A stretch of 64,000 nucleotides of DNA from Acanthaster planci. Lineage: Eukaryota; Echinodermata; Asteroidea; Valvatida; Acanthasteridae. The stretch is taken from the NCBI RefSeq assembly GCF_001949145.1, contig NW_019091385.1, positions 2,012,938 to 2,076,937 of the forward strand, read 5' to 3'. Made by a program: the position numbers and the translations under genes. Shown here in pieces: positions 14,701 through 29,700 of the stretch (within the stretch, counting starts at the first letter, position 1; the number at the start of each line of letters is the position of its first letter). Under the pieces are notes generated by a model, which was not told where the DNA came from, made no database searches, and worked only from the letters and a program-made list of their open reading frames with translations.

Positions 14701-17700
14701 CAGTCCTGGAAGATCATTTGTCATAGGCTTGGCAGATAAGTGACTCAGGTTTCTTTATCAAAGAGACAGCCGTCTGGTGTCACTGTTGCACGATGACTGG
14801 CCATGTTTGCATAGCTAGACTCCAAAGTTTAAGTGTTGCCTTCCTTCAGAATCATATCTGCATGTAGGCTTAGTCATGGACAAATTGTGTAACTGTTGAC
14901 CAGATTCCTTATATAGAGATATTTAGTTGCCTTGTGCACAAGATGAGATATCAGTGAAGTCCCTCATGATTGCTTGGTCAAGTTGGTGCGCGAAAGGTGT
15001 ACCTAGCAAACGTGAATGGCTTTTTGTATTTTTCTAAACACGAAAGAGGCCACATTTATTAGGGAGAAAATATTCTGTTCCTTCTGAAATCAACAAATGC
15101 AAGTAATAAATGAAACTCTATGAGTCATGCAGTTGGGTCCCATTAGACTTTGGATTTAGACCTTGGCTCAAATATTGCAATTCAGGGTGCAAACAAATCT
15201 ACCAACCTGCCAGCCATTTCCTGTGTGTGTTCATTGTCTGACCCTAAAGGTTGCAGTGTCACCAACAATTAATTAATCACCTCTAAATTTTGCTGTAACC
15301 CCCCATTGATGCCCAGAGGGGTGTGTGTCTGTGGAGGGGAGGGCACACTTGCTTTTACAAGTCCAGTGGGCTGTTTAGTTTGGGGGGTTGGGCTGAGCGT
15401 GTGATAAGTTTAAGTGAAAGGGTCACAATTTGAAAAGAATTAACTTATTGAAAGGGATGGTGTGGACTTTTGGGCATTTTAAAAAAATTTACGAGTAGCC
15501 ATAATTTTTATAAGTAGGCCTAGCCATAATTTAATTTCCCGGATATTGTATCGTATGATTTCAGTGTTTTTTCTCAGTCGGAAACTAAAAAAAAAATCTG
15601 GAAACAAAAAAGTAACCCCTCAAAATTTTTTTTAAGGCTGTGCTTGATGATGCATTCCATACGAAGCATCCCTGATGAATTCTCATACCAGTTTGAATCA
15701 GTTCCAAGCTTTCCTGTGGGATCGTTGATGTAGGTTTTTGACAAGTTAAACCCGAGCCAGTCATCAGGGTGATATTTCCTCACATGAATTGATACCTGGA
15801 GGTAAAATTAACCCTGGCACATCCCCTGCTACCAGAAATCCACAGACAACTCATCCAAAGATGCCCCATTATCATGTGATAAGAGAGACATCCCACATGG
15901 GCCATTGAATTTCAGTGAAACAACTTGGACAGGGTTAGTTGTGGTACTGGACAGTGCACTGTCTCTGTAAGGAATGGTTTTGCAGTGGATAAGTTCTAAT
16001 AGGGGAATTAGCAGCAAATGCCAGTACATAACTGTGTCAGATGTGTAGATGAATTCCAGTGGCATGGCTGTGAAGAAATCCACAGTGCTCCATCTGTGCA
16101 TGACCTTTTACAAACTGCTCCTCAAGAGGAGGCATGATGGATCTCCTTGTCTTCAATAGTCCCAAGACTAGCATTCCATTCGCTGTCAATTTTTTCCCCT
16201 TGCTCCATTGTACAATCTGTCACATGCAGCACTTGTACCATGTGTATCCTGACTGGATCTATTGCCTGCTGTACACATCACTTCTCTGGGATGTAGTATC
16301 TGGACAGTCTGGAGAAGTAGGTTTGTACCAGTCTGTAGAAAAGTTTCTTAGTCATCTGGGAAAATGGCAGACTGTCCATTACCAGGATGGCAGCCAGTGA
16401 TGGAAAAACTTTAACTAATTTGTTTAATTTTTTTCGCCTACACCCGGCTTGACCCTCTTGTTTCAGTTAAAATTCCAGTGTGTGTGCATTTTGAAATATT
16501 TTATCAGTGCCCCTTTCTGTAAGGTTTTTAAAAATCTTTCCAGTGAGCGGATGGTTGTTGGACCCTCCTGAAAAAACTCTTGAAGGATCAGTAAAAAAGC
16601 AAATGATTCCTTTGGGGTCATTTTTTGGCCCTCATCCTGAATTGTTTTCAGGTATAAATTTATTCACTTGCCCCAATATTTTATGGGCTCCATATATATA
16701 TATTCAGAATGTCAACGGTGGTCAAAGGGCAGTAATAGTCTCACAAGTGTTCTGGCTGTTAAGAATTGTCAGAGAACCAGGACAAAAGAAAGGAGGAAAA
16801 TATAATCAAAGTAATACGGCATTTCCAAAGAGCCTTGGCAGTAGTTTGTGCTTTGTTCACTCTAGCATTTCCCACAGTACAGCATTAACAGGCTATGGAG
16901 GACAAAGGGTGAAAATAATTATGAAGAGCACAGGACAGACCTTGAGACAAACTATTTGAGGAGTCTGGAGCCCACTTCAGGTGTGTTTGAGGGGTTTCAT
17001 GCCTGAGAAACACTCCAAAGTGCAGAAATGAGTAGGCTTTTGAAATCATGCCCCTATTACCTGACACCTCTGCAGGATATGCAGAAACAGGTACAATACT
17101 CTGACATTTATGAAAATTGTATAATGTACCTCATATTTTTAGAGTTATCTTTGTACAGGTATCTTTGAACTGGTTCAAGTTTGTAACTTACAGGCATGAA
17201 GTAAAAGGATATAGTTCTTTCCTCTTCAGTTTTTTCATCAGTTCCTGTAATTTGTAGGGTCCTTTTACAATTTAAATGACTTGCATCTCCATGGTTGCTC
17301 AATATCCACAATGTTTGGTTTCACCTCTGTGAATTTCAAGGGCTCTTTTATCTTCCTGGGGCCAACGAAGTGCAGAATTCAAGTTGTATATGCCTGTTAA
17401 AGCGAAATGATATTCAAGGTTTTCTGACTGTAATCCTACACTTTCCCAAAACCTTGGGATGAATTTCAGTTTCAACGGGTTGGAATTTGGGGTTGGTTTT
17501 GTGTGAATTTCAAAAGTTTTTTTGGGGGGGGGCTCACTTTTGTCAGCGGGAGTGGCCATCCATGTCCAAAAAGAACAAAGTGGCAATTCTTCAGGGTCAC
17601 CCAGGCAGACGTTTTTCAGGCGCCTTGTTTGGTTGACACGGCAACACTGCTTTTTTCTGTCACCCCCTGTGGGTTAGGTGTAGGGGAAAATATTCAACAA

Positions 17701-20700
17701 TTTACCCTTGTTTTGCAGAAGCTTAGAGAAATGGTTGACTAACTGCCGAGTTCATATTTGCATGGGTTCTGTTTTATTTGGGTAGGTTTTTAATTTCTTA
17801 ACCAAATGAACTAAGTGAAAGTACCTGTATGTAGTATCTCCCTCATTGTGTAGTTTAAACTGTAAAACCCCCAAATGTTGTGGTTGAAACTGAGGAGATG
17901 GATAAAAAATAGGCTTTTGTAGGGAAATCAGTGAAGGGTAAGTTTGCTGGCAATTTAATGGAAAATAAAATTTGCAAGAATGCTGATTGTAAACAGACGT
18001 CTTGATCACAGTTGCATCAGTGGACTTTTCACTTGGTTAGTGCCAACACTGAGCTAGTGAAGACAGCACTGATGAGCCTTTTGTGGTCCTTGCCTGGGTC
18101 ATTGGGTTAATTAGATGAGGTAAATAAACTGGACCTTTTTTAGTGGTCCTTGGATCATACATGGTGGAGCTGAATTGGTAACTGCAGGGCTCCCATTTTC
18201 CCTCTTAACCATACCCGAGTAATTGATGATTACTTCCTTTGACAGGTTGCTAAATGTTAGGTGTACAGTACTGGCTGGTCACAGAAGGAAACCAAGAAAA
18301 TGAAATGGGAAGTCATGTTGGGTTGTACAGGGTACAGTGCCGAAGAAGAAAAAAATTGCAGGTTAATTGCCTGAGAATTAATTATCACCCAGTCACCAAA
18401 TAGTTCCTGTTTTCTGAAGCTATACTGCATATGCTGAGTTCAGAATGTTTTGACTCAAAATTGATTTTTTTGGAGGGGAGGTGGAGATAAACAGGAAGGG
18501 TAGGTGTGATTAACGTTTGGAGAGATGATTTAGGTATATTGTTGAGCAAGTACTAGTAAACAACCCTAGCAGTGATGGTGTGCGCTCAGTCTCCCTAGTC
18601 ATTGTTAAGACCACAGTCTGTCATTTGTTTGTTTGTCACCTTGGGGTCTCCTGGTCTGGGGAATATGGCAGACATTACTGGGCCTGCTGTTGAGTCTTTA
18701 GAAAGGTTGTTTATAATCTAAAAGGGGGCACTGGTGGGCAGCATAAAATCAACACAGACTTGTAATTTAACAGGGGCGCTGATAGGCAGGTAAGAGAAGA
18801 ATCTCTTATCAACAAATGTTAGTGAGGCGGTGTGAAACTGGTCGCAGGATGGTGTCACAAAAGACGAGACTCAATGCATTTCTGATGCAGCTTTGGACAT
18901 ATAGCTTTTGACTTGCCTAGAGTTATAAGGTGTAATAGTTAAAATGGCAAAGTGGTGTTTGTGTAGTTTGATCAAAAGGGGAATGAGTAAAGAATTAAGG
19001 GACCTTTTTCATCTTAAGATGGGTTAGCTTCAGTGTGGTATGTATTACCAGTGAGCTTAAAATATCCCAAACTGGGTTAGTTAGTCTGCTCTCGGGACTG
19101 TCTCAAGCAAGGTATTTATTACTGACAATGAGTTTCCTCGTGGGTTTTCCATTTCCTCTTTGTGCCTGTCTCAGAAAAGATTTATTGCACAACCCAAGGC
19201 TGTCACCTTTGCTTTATTTGCTTTCATTGAGTCTGGGCCAATCAGAAGGTAGAAGTTGGACATGCACAGTTATAATAAGAAAACCAAATGCCACTCCATT
19301 GGTCGCCAGGCATGCACAGCACCAGTGTTTCATATTTTGTTCTTTTAATGGATGGGATTTTTTTCATTTTGGTGACCCTCTCATCCATCCCACAAAACCC
19401 AACCCTGCAGTCTGCGGTCTGGTGTCTGGTTCAAAGTTAACAAATTGTAGCCCTTTATTTTGCCCCCAAGGATATTTATTGTTGTTTGTGTTGAAAAGCA
19501 GTGGTTGATAACACAACAAAGCCAGTGGGAAGGTTAGTTTTTAATGGACTAGCATTGCAAGGATAGGAAATGGTGGTTAAGGAAGGAGACCACAACTAGT
19601 GCCTGGGAAAAGTTTTGCCTGTGGCTTGTAGCAGTACAGAATAAGAACACACTATTCATATTTTCTGTATTTCATAATTTCTTATAGGCTAATTTTGGGA
19701 GTTAAGCAAATTTATGTTTAGTTTGCCTAGGTACAGCTTTCGAAACTGTTTCAATGATTCAACTCAACAGGAAATCAGTACCAGAAATTCAATCAGAGAT
19801 GTTTGATGGGGTGGTTAATTATATAGGCTTAGCTATTTTGTGTGTGCGTGTTTGTCAGACAGGTTATCAAAATGTTTGATGATTTATTACCCAAAGAAAT
19901 CATGCTAAGGGTCAAAATGGAAAAGTAGATGTTAATTCCAAATGACTTGTCTAGCTGATTGACAGCCTTAATGCTGGGAAACGGAAACTTCCAGACCCAC
20001 TCATGCTAATTAAACCAGAGTTCTTACTGCTTAGAGTTCTACTTGCCTTCATTCTGATGTCAACATTTTTGTTCCTCTTTCTTGATATTTTGACCCCAAT
20101 ACTTACTAATATCTCTGCTAGTTTGGTTAGGTATGCTGGCTTCTTCTAGCAGAGTGCATCTTTGATGTTCCATTGATCTGAGGAAACAAGATTAGATTGA
20201 TTTTTTTGGTGGGGTTGCTATTTATTCCCAATGTTCTCTAAGAGATTTTCTGCTGTTCAGTTGAGCTAAACTTCAAACAAGCCTGCTGAATAGATTCTAC
20301 ATGCACAAAGAATGGCATAGGGATCTGGTGACATCATTGTTGACTTTTCTCGGGAATTTGTCGGCATAGTGACATGAGGGCCTTCAAATCAATCAGGAAC
20401 TTTGTAGGTTGGCTTACACTTGATATTCCATTGTCCATGCTGTTGGATACTGGAATTAACTAACATAAATTCAGCGGAAAAATTCATGTTTATGAACCTA
20501 GTCCTGGCATTTACCAAATTATTAAGTTACATGTAGTTTGTATTAGATCTCTCTGAAGATTGAATTCTTTCAGAAGTTTTAGGCCTGAACCCACTTTGCA
20601 TCGTTACAAAATTGCATTTCTCCCCCTTAAAAGAACATTCTCATTCATTATTCTATAAAGTTTATCACTTGTTCTTCATGCTTATAATTCCATGTTGTTT

Positions 20701-23700
20701 AATGTTGATGTGCTGAGCAGTCACGAGTTCACGAGCATTCGTTCATTTTGTGTATTTTTTTCCCTTGCTTCAATTGTCTGCAGATGACATAGACAACATG
20801 CGCATCCAGTACGTGATCAACCCCAACACCAATGCCACCAGCGACATCTTTTTTGTCACTGTCCGTGACCCTGGTAAGTCCCTTATTTCTCCCGTCCTCC
20901 GCCCCCCTTCTCTCCTCAGTGCTCCTGTGAGTTTCCTTATAGATTTCCAACAACAGTTATCATTGGTAGCATTTCATAGAGCCCAAGGAGCATATTAAAG
21001 TGAGTTAGTGAAACAAATTGGGATTGGGTCAAATTCTAAGGTTTACAGTGTTGATATACTCCACTAGTGGTGGGGTGGCTTGGGGTTTGTGGCTGTTCTA
21101 CAATTGTGGTGGAAATGCCCTGTGTTGGGTCAGAGTGATTGTGTCAACAGTGTTGGTGGTGGAAATGGATACTGGAAGTGGGGTAGTGGGAGGTCTGATA
21201 TTTGCTAAGAGCAGTAGTGTAAGAATGCAGGCAGCTCAGAGAAATTAGGTCCTCTCTCTGCACAATTTGCAAAGGGCATTAATCAACCAAAATACAGGGG
21301 ACTTGTAAAACAGGTGGTTTGTGACAAATATTAATCTTGAATTTTGTTTGGGAAAAATTCTCATGTGATTCAAGGACCCTCCAAGAACTCAAAATCATTT
21401 TCTGCAAATGGTTGCTGGGTGACAGCGTGTTATCATGGAAACGTCCCAAAGAGAACCAACTCTGTTGTTAGTTCACAGCCCTGAGCCAGGCAACAGTTTC
21501 CATTCAAAGCCATGAGTTGAACTCTTCTTCCACACTACTCCTTCTGTCCCTCAAAAACAATGCCAGAGAATTCCCTCCAGCCTCCAGGGGAAGCAACAGT
21601 GCGGATGTGGTGTGCCTTGAGGGAAGACTAACTGATTGGTATTGAAGGGGGGCTGAAAGTGGTGGCAGGGCAACAAAGGGCGAGGTGCCCGGGTGATATG
21701 TGGAATTAATCCTTGAGATGATCTTGAGTGTGCCTGTGTGTTTGAAGTGTTGGCGTGTATGGGATTTGGAAAAGAAAGGAGGGGGAGAGAGAGGTGGTGG
21801 TGTCCACCATAACTCCACACCTTGGTGCAAGCAGTGAAGAAAAACGATGTGAAATCAATAGCAGCAATTTCAGCTCAGTAAGTTTACTAAGGGTTGGACA
21901 ACAATTAATCAAGAAAGAGGGAGTTATAATTCGCCAAACCTGTGCATCCAGTCTTTGCAGGAAATACTGGTAGCCTGATTCATCCAGGGCAAGTGAAAAG
22001 CCACGTGCTAAACTATAGCAGCAAACCTGAGCAAATATTACCAACTAGCAAAATGATACTGCATAGTCATATATCCCAGTTGTGACTAAGCGAAGCAAAA
22101 CCCTGATGCCAAGCTTTATACAGTCATACTGACAATAAGTTCCCTCATGTACATCAGTGAAGATGTTAACTTATTTTATTTCAATTATTCTCCTTGTCTG
22201 GTGTTGTGAAGCTGAGAGCCTGGCATGCCTCATTACCCTTCAGCCAGCTGTTGCTGTTACACAACCCTGAAAGTGATTTAGAGAGTCAACCAAAAATGCT
22301 CAGCACATATTTTCATCAGTGATGTTAAACCTTCAGAGGGTTGGCATATTACGTGTGCATCCCGCAGACTTCATGTGTGCAAGAAATGGAGTGCATGTGA
22401 AGACAAACACATGCAAGCCAGTTACTAAGGTGAAGAACCTTGCCAGCCCAGCTTTGGCAGGCTGTCATCTCACAGTGGTGGGGAGGGTGGGGGCACTCAA
22501 GTGGGAACCGCTGCTTAATCATCAAATCAAGAATCCTGGGTGTTCAGATGGATTCCACTTTGTCGTCAAGAGGCAGGAAACACTTGGCTTTATCTAGGAG
22601 CTCCCTCTGGATCCTAGCAAAACGGTCTTCAAAATGGCACGCATTAAGGACAACCCACTTAACCATGAATTCAATTTTGGCTCACTGAGGGGATCCAAGC
22701 TTGACCCTTACGATAACGAATGCGCCCAAACCCAGTTCACTGAGGAGAACAACATACTGACTCTCTTGCTCATGTGTTAATAGGATCTTCTTGCCTCCAT
22801 TTCTTTGGACCATTCCTCACATGTGTAAACAGGAGATCTTCAATTAGTGTCTAAAAAACCTGCAATGATTTGATATGGTTTTGCACAGAAAACAGGAACT
22901 TCACCCCTTGAACCTTGTCAGGTATAGTGGAATGTACCATTAATCTTGTGAGAACAGTCTGCTCTCTCAAACTCCAGCTCATCACGCGTGCCAGACACTT
23001 TTTAACTGAAGTACAAGGAAGATTCCCAATTTAATTGCTCTCTCGCCTCTTTTCTTTTTTCACTGAATTTTCTTTAATGAATGATGTCCTGCTCCTGAAG
23101 GGAACTCTTTCCTCGCAATTGAAAAACCACTGGCTGAAGCTTGGGCTGTCTGCAGGAAGAGGGAAATTTAATTGGGACTACTTTAGGTCCAACCTGGATG
23201 TGAGTCACACACCCAAAGAGTGTTAGGAATCATTGGAAATTGATCCCTGAAAGGGAGGGGTGGAGAAATATTAGAGTTTATCTTTGCCATAGAAGCCAGT
23301 TCTCATTTCATAAACAAAATTCAAAAACTCAGGTTTTCCATCTCAGAACCATTTCTCATACCTCTGAACGTAATGATTGAGATTTGACCAGAAAATGGAG
23401 TTGTTCTAGTGCAGTGTTGGTATTGTAGGTCAAATATTTAAAGATACAAATATGTCGTCAAACAAATTGAAATTTATTTTTGTTTGTTTATTCATTGGTA
23501 AGTAGGTATAAGATGGACCCTCTTTAAATACTTGGATGGGAGTATTAATTTTTTTCAACCTGAGGTTGTTTCACTCAACTTGGTGCAAATTAGACAGTTC
23601 ACAATACTAGCTCAACATCCGATTTACCCAGGGCATGCTTACCCTAATTGAAAACCCCTTCCCCCAACATGAACAGTCAAACACCCAGGGAAGAAGGGGT

Positions 23701-26700
23701 GAGGCTCATTGATCTTGGTCAGGGGGGTGGATGGTTGATGCAAGGATGCCTTGCTCATCTTGAATCATCTTGAATGAAATCAGTTGTGGAATGCAAGTGC
23801 TGTTTACTGCTGTGCGCCACTTTATTTTTCATCTGGATACAATGCAATTGCAGATCTGCCGCTCTCCTTTCTCTCTGTCCTCAGGACGTTGACTCCACAC
23901 CAGCCTGTTTGTCATGCATTCCTTTCAAGAAGATTCTCCTTGGCTTGCGAAGTTGTTTGAGACAAGTCTTACCTTTATTTTTTTGAGGTTCTGTGTTAGA
24001 CATTCCTCTTTTTGAAAACTTTCCCCCTTAGGTTTGTGTGCCTTTTGTGCCACAGATAAGGATTTCTCTCGTCTAGCCTGACTTTCATCTTTGCTTCAAT
24101 CTGCGGTTATCTGTTTGTGCCAGGAAAGAAGAACAAAGAATGCAGCATCTCTTTGTGGGGGGGGGGGCTGAGGTTTTTTCCCTGAGGGAGAATGCAAACA
24201 TAAGAGAAGACTTACATGCATGACTTGAGCTGTGAGATACTAAAATGGTTCTGGAGCCGACTGGGTTTGGCCTGGTTTTACCTGTATAGTGTCATTGCAG
24301 TGTGCAAATTGACTTCACTTTTGTCACTCCAGGAAAAAAAAAACCTGGAATGGTTTGATAACCTGGGATTTCAGAAGAGGTTTTTCTTTAACAAAGGAAT
24401 ACAGGCGCTAGATAAGGTTAATTAAGTATGGAATCAACCATAAGATGTTGGCATTCATTAGTCTGTGATATGAGCTTTGGCAGCAGTGAGAAATGTTTGA
24501 CCCTGGGCAGAAAGATGCATGTGTGGCATTTAAGAACACTCATTCTAGGCACTTCCATGAGTGAGAGATCATGGTAACCACTCAATTCCAATTTCCAACC
24601 TCTGCTTCCGCTTTGTCTTGTCACGCATACTGTGCCTCACGCAATCCTGGATCTAGGACCCACGCATTACAGATGGAAGGTTCCTTGGAGGGCTGAGGGT
24701 GTTTGCCCAAGGCATCCCTGGGAATAGCAGCCCCAAGTGTGACAAGTAAGAACCTCTCTTGCCACCCACTTGAAACTGTTAGCTTTTGGAAGAGGCCCGC
24801 AAGCACAGCTTGGGTTTGGTTAGTCTTCAGAAATGTGGAGAAGAATGTTTAAATTTTGGAATCAAGGGGATCGCTAGATCATCCTAAATCATGGCATCCT
24901 GAAGCCAAGTTTTTTTTTGGGGGGGTTGGGTACTTGAATAATGTGTCCATGTACAAGAAAAAAAATGCAGCATTCCAAGCATGGATCTTTTCTTTAGAAC
25001 TATGCAAATGTGCAGAATAAGTAATCAGGTTTTGGGTATGTTTACTTTCTGTTCATCAATTAGTCTGGAAAGAGTACTCATCTGTGAGATTAAATTTGCT
25101 GTATTCTGCAATTAGTCCTTCAGCTCCGATCAAAGGCCAGTTCAGAATCTGTTTTTTCCCATGGACCTGGAGGTTTGTCTTAATTCATACCACCACCCAC
25201 CCCTTCCTGCCCCCCTTCTGCCCCTCTCCCCCTGTGATTCTGAGTCACTGGCGATGTCTCGCTAGACAGTCAACATGAAATTTTCAAGTCAACATGAAAA
25301 TGATTGAGCACCCAAGACATTCAGACACAAGATATCCTGTTAAGGGAGTTCATGCTTGGCTTTCAGTCTCGATCTGAGGCCATGACCCTACTGCATTGGT
25401 AGCGAGTTTAAAAAATAGAGCCTCAAGGATCAAGACAGATTTACTGCTATTTCATTTCTAGCCTCTCATTTAATTGTTTAACCCATCTGTCTGCCCCTTT
25501 AGAAACCTGATAACAGCCCTCTGCACCAAGAATAGGACCAGAATATCAAAAGAATCAACCTGCTCCTCAGTTCTTCACTAACCGAAAAAAGAGCATGGAA
25601 AAACTTGAGCTATTCAAATGACTCATTCAGTTGCAAATGTTGTGAATATAGGACACTTCTAAAATGGAGAACCAGTGAAGGAAAGGGGAGGGGGGTACCA
25701 GAAAATACCAGACTGCCTGCAGGTGCATTTACATGTAAACAGACTTCTCCCCAGAGGTTAACTGAATGTTTTGACCTGATCCAAGCCCCTCCCAGTGGTG
25801 TTTCTAGAAACTGCTTGCTCAATAAACCGACAAGTGGCAGGAGAACATCATTTCTAGATTTATTGTGGGTGGCAGGCCAGTTTGGCTTCACCATAAAGAA
25901 GGTTTATGGTGGCAAGGTCAGGAAATCTGTTGGGGGGGGGGACTGGGGCCTTTTGTGGAATCCATGCCAAGATTTGTGGCTGATGAAAATTTCATAAACC
26001 ACAGTAGATTTACCAGTACGTGTTTGTTCAGATGCCCCTGTACCTGGAAAGTTGTGTTGCTTGATTGCGTTTTTTTTTTCTTTTTATTTATTCACTGGGA
26101 TGATTGCGTTTTTTTTTCTTTTTATTTATTCACTGGGATGCAAGGACATTAAGTTCAGTTTCTTTCTGAAATGGATCCTTGAGACTATTTGTTAAATGTT
26201 GGTCTGAATTCAATCATTCACATTTTTAAGGACCTCACAAATCAAAACAAGTTCCTGTGAAGCTCTTCAAGAATTAAACTGTAATGCATATATCTTTTTT
26301 TTAGGACTTTTTAAATTAGTGCCCGAGAAAGATTTATTAGCCAGCAATTCTCATTTGTGCAATTTTGCAAAGCTCTGAAAGATACTTTTATTTGAAATTT
26401 GTTAGAGACGGGGCCAACAAGTTAAGAAGGAAGGTTGAAAGGTCACCTGTTGTCAATGCAGGGGCTATTATCAACTTATGTGTTTGATATAGGAAATATT
26501 GATGTAAGAAAATGACAACCCTTGCCATTGGAGCCTCAGAAAACCTGGAAATTAAATTACCAGTGTTGTACATTCATGATGTACAAACAATGGGAACCTG
26601 TGTTCAGCTGTTGGGCATTACTATTAATGACCTCTGGGTCAGTTCGGCTTTAAAGGGACATTCTCACAGACTGAACTGTTTCAAGGGGCACTCTAAAACT

Positions 26701-29700
26701 GTTTTGGTACAAGTGCATACTGTCAAAATTTTGGACATAAAATGAGAGAATTGGTGATGTACCTTTAAATCTTGAGTAGGTGAAGCCCATGCTGGTATGG
26801 TTATAGAGCCTGAAAAGCTGGTTGAAAAGTTAATACCGAATGTTTTGGGTTTTAAATCTGCCACAATTTAAGCCAGCTGCGCACAGGTTAATCTACACAA
26901 AGTGCCTTTGAAATATTTTGCAGATTTGCTTTCCAGATTTAGTCAGCCATAAATTACAAAGATGAAATAATAGGTTTTTTGGGGTCTTAGTGGACAGAGG
27001 AATTTCTTCACATCTGCCAGCAGGAGAGATGTGTTTGAACAGTGGCTTTGATTCCATGTGCAGTGCGGCCCTCTGGTTTGAAATTCTGACTGGATGTTGT
27101 ACATGTTTATCCTAGTGGAGACACAGGATATTTTAGTCAAGGCACAGCCGTCAATGTAGGTGTTAGTTTGTTTATAAAAGACAACCCTTTTAGGGACCTA
27201 ATTGCAAAAAAAGGGGTTGTGAGTGGGGCAGTGGAAGGAGTTCAGTTGGTAAAGGCCTCGGAGGTCAAGTACGGTCTAAACTAGTCACTTCCAGCCTAGT
27301 CTCCATAAAAAAAGTAACTACTGTTGTCTGGGCAGGAGGAAATAAATGAAGGTTGTGTGTTTATATAAATACATCTGTGCCTGAGTGGGAAGGTCTACAA
27401 CATTTCATGTGAAGCTTGTGGGAACTGTGGGCGGATGGGGTGATTGTGTGCCATTACTAAAAATACTCATGATGGATGAGCACCGTTTCGTGGTTTACAA
27501 GATGGCCTGTGCGTATAGATTTTTTCAGTCACATGATTATTGACATAAATGACAGACAGTGTGCAGATGTGCGCAGAAATGCGCACGCCTTTGAAGTCTC
27601 TCCTCATTCTGGTGTACACAGAATGCCAATAGAAATACACAGATCTGAAAATGCACATGCCTCTGCGGACTGGGAAGGCATCCTGAACTGCTTTTGCCCT
27701 TCCAGTGACGTCATGTGAGAAACCTGTATTTCTTCATAGTTGCTACCATGAATGCTTGGGTAAAAATAAGAGATTAAGACAAGGAGAGTACATGTATATT
27801 AGAAGAAGGGACCTTTCACTCAAATAAAATTAAAGGATAGTTCTGCTTGTTTTGATGCTCATTGATTGCTCATGTAACAAAGCCTTCAGGCTTGACTGGC
27901 TGGTAGTTCTGTTTTAAATTCTGTCTTAACTCTAGCCAGTGAGCCAAAGATGAGGGAGCACGCACACAATGACCCCCCATGCACAAGTTCATTCAGCCTA
28001 TCATTAATTGCCGCCAATACCTGGCCAAATACATCCTGTTGTGTCTCCATTAGGTTGTTATTTTAGCCGTTTCACCCCTGTTCAAGGGCAATAGTGGCAG
28101 ACACATATTAAAATGTCCCCTCTGGAGTATCTACATGTGCATGTATGTGCCCATATGACCTGTAGCTGCCAGTAGTAGAGGTATCAATGCTTAGAGAAAC
28201 AAACAGTCGCTGTAAGGAACTGTTTTTGCGGTTAGTTTTTCTTTCCATACTGTAACTGCTCTGTCTAAGAGAAGGATTTTTCTTGGAAGTTGTTTTGCAG
28301 TTTATTTTAAATTTTTATTTTAAATACCCAGTTTGTCACAGGGCAGGGACATGGAGGTAAACCTTGCTGTAGAGAATGAACCTCATTCTCCAGTGATTTG
28401 GATGGGAGAATACTCAGGGGCAGAGGTTTAAGATGGACAAGCATGGGGACTAGGGACTCATGTTTTAATAACCAAGGAAAAAAGGAAGAAAATTGGTCTT
28501 TGCTTTCTCCAGCTCCCATACTGTAGCAGTACTAGCCGGTTAGATAATGTCAAAAGATTAGACTGCCTTTGTTATCAAATGAAACAACATTAGAGCCTGG
28601 AGGACTATCTTGTCATATTTACCGTTGAGATTAAAACACCCAAAATCCCCTACATGTTACCCACTCATGTACAAAGTGATAAGCCCCATCAGCTTTTAAA
28701 GAAGTTGGTAATTTTGACAAGTTCTCTGGTGATAACCAACACCCATAAGTATAACCACAGGCTGTATCATTTCAGGCCATCAGAAGTGAACCAAAATGAA
28801 TGCGAAGATTACCTAGATTTAGCAACAACAGAAAAACGGCAATGATTAAAGCTTCTGTATTTAAGGATAATACTTTGATAGAAAAAGCAATTTCCTGGTT
28901 GCACCACCAAAAAAGAAAAAGAGAGTTCCTCTTTGATTGTCTCAGACTGAATTTACATTGGATGGGCTCTCGTGGAAAGCTAAAATTAGATGGAATCTGG
29001 CCGAGATGTCGTTAGCAACTAGCCTTTGACCATGCAGAGTTCCTGTCTAGACTTTTACAGGAAAGAACCATCATTCCACACCTTATGTATCAGGCAGGCC
29101 CGTATGAGTCAGGTTTGGTGGCACACTTGATTTTTATTTTTCCATCTCTGATAATTTATACAGACTTGTCCCATCAAATGTAGAAACGTTTTGGTATTTA
29201 GTGGAAGCTTAAACTCTGAACAGCTTCCAAGGCTTTCGAGAATACATTTATGTTGGCATGAGAGTTGGCCTCAGTAAACTGTGATGTGATATGTGGAAAC
29301 CTTTCTCATGGTGAGCTGTATTATTTTGGTGCATATCAAATCAATCTGGACACTGTACTCTTTTCAAAAGAACCCAGAGAACCTAGAATCATAAATGTAA
29401 TATATCTAAAAACAAGAGTGTGTCCATTTTTCACTTTAAATTGAATAAGTTTAATCACCTTCAGATGCCATCCATATTCTGATCTCAGGCGGTCGGTCCT
29501 CTACCTTTTTCAGGTGAAAGGAATCCAAGAGATTGGGCACTTCACTTATTCTATTTATTTATCATTTCACATGATCAGCAGTGCCATTTTGGCACCAGTT
29601 TTTAAAGGTCCCCAGATACCACCACAAAACAAACTAGATAATGACAGTTCAAACTGGCGGCATCTATTGAAAAAAGGAAAAAAATGGTACTCAAATATCC

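Noticed and set aside
19035-19508. 157-codon intronic frame (also 150 codons at 16507-16959 and 129 codons on - at 13216-13605)
   Set aside because: Lengths are near the chance maximum for this composition, there is no recognisable domain and the CpG content is intron-like.
20750-20998. 82-codon plus-strand frame around the 90-nt exon
   Set aside because: Only 20784-20873 is exonic; the flanks are intron with a clear acceptor and donor.
27225-27300. Functional tRNA gene
   Set aside because: Only a D-arm-like A box is present; there is no B box or closing acceptor stem.
27476-27718. 80-codon plus-strand frame across the CpG patch
   Set aside because: Short, no domain and no splice-site context; the CpG and hairpin signals explain the region at least as well.
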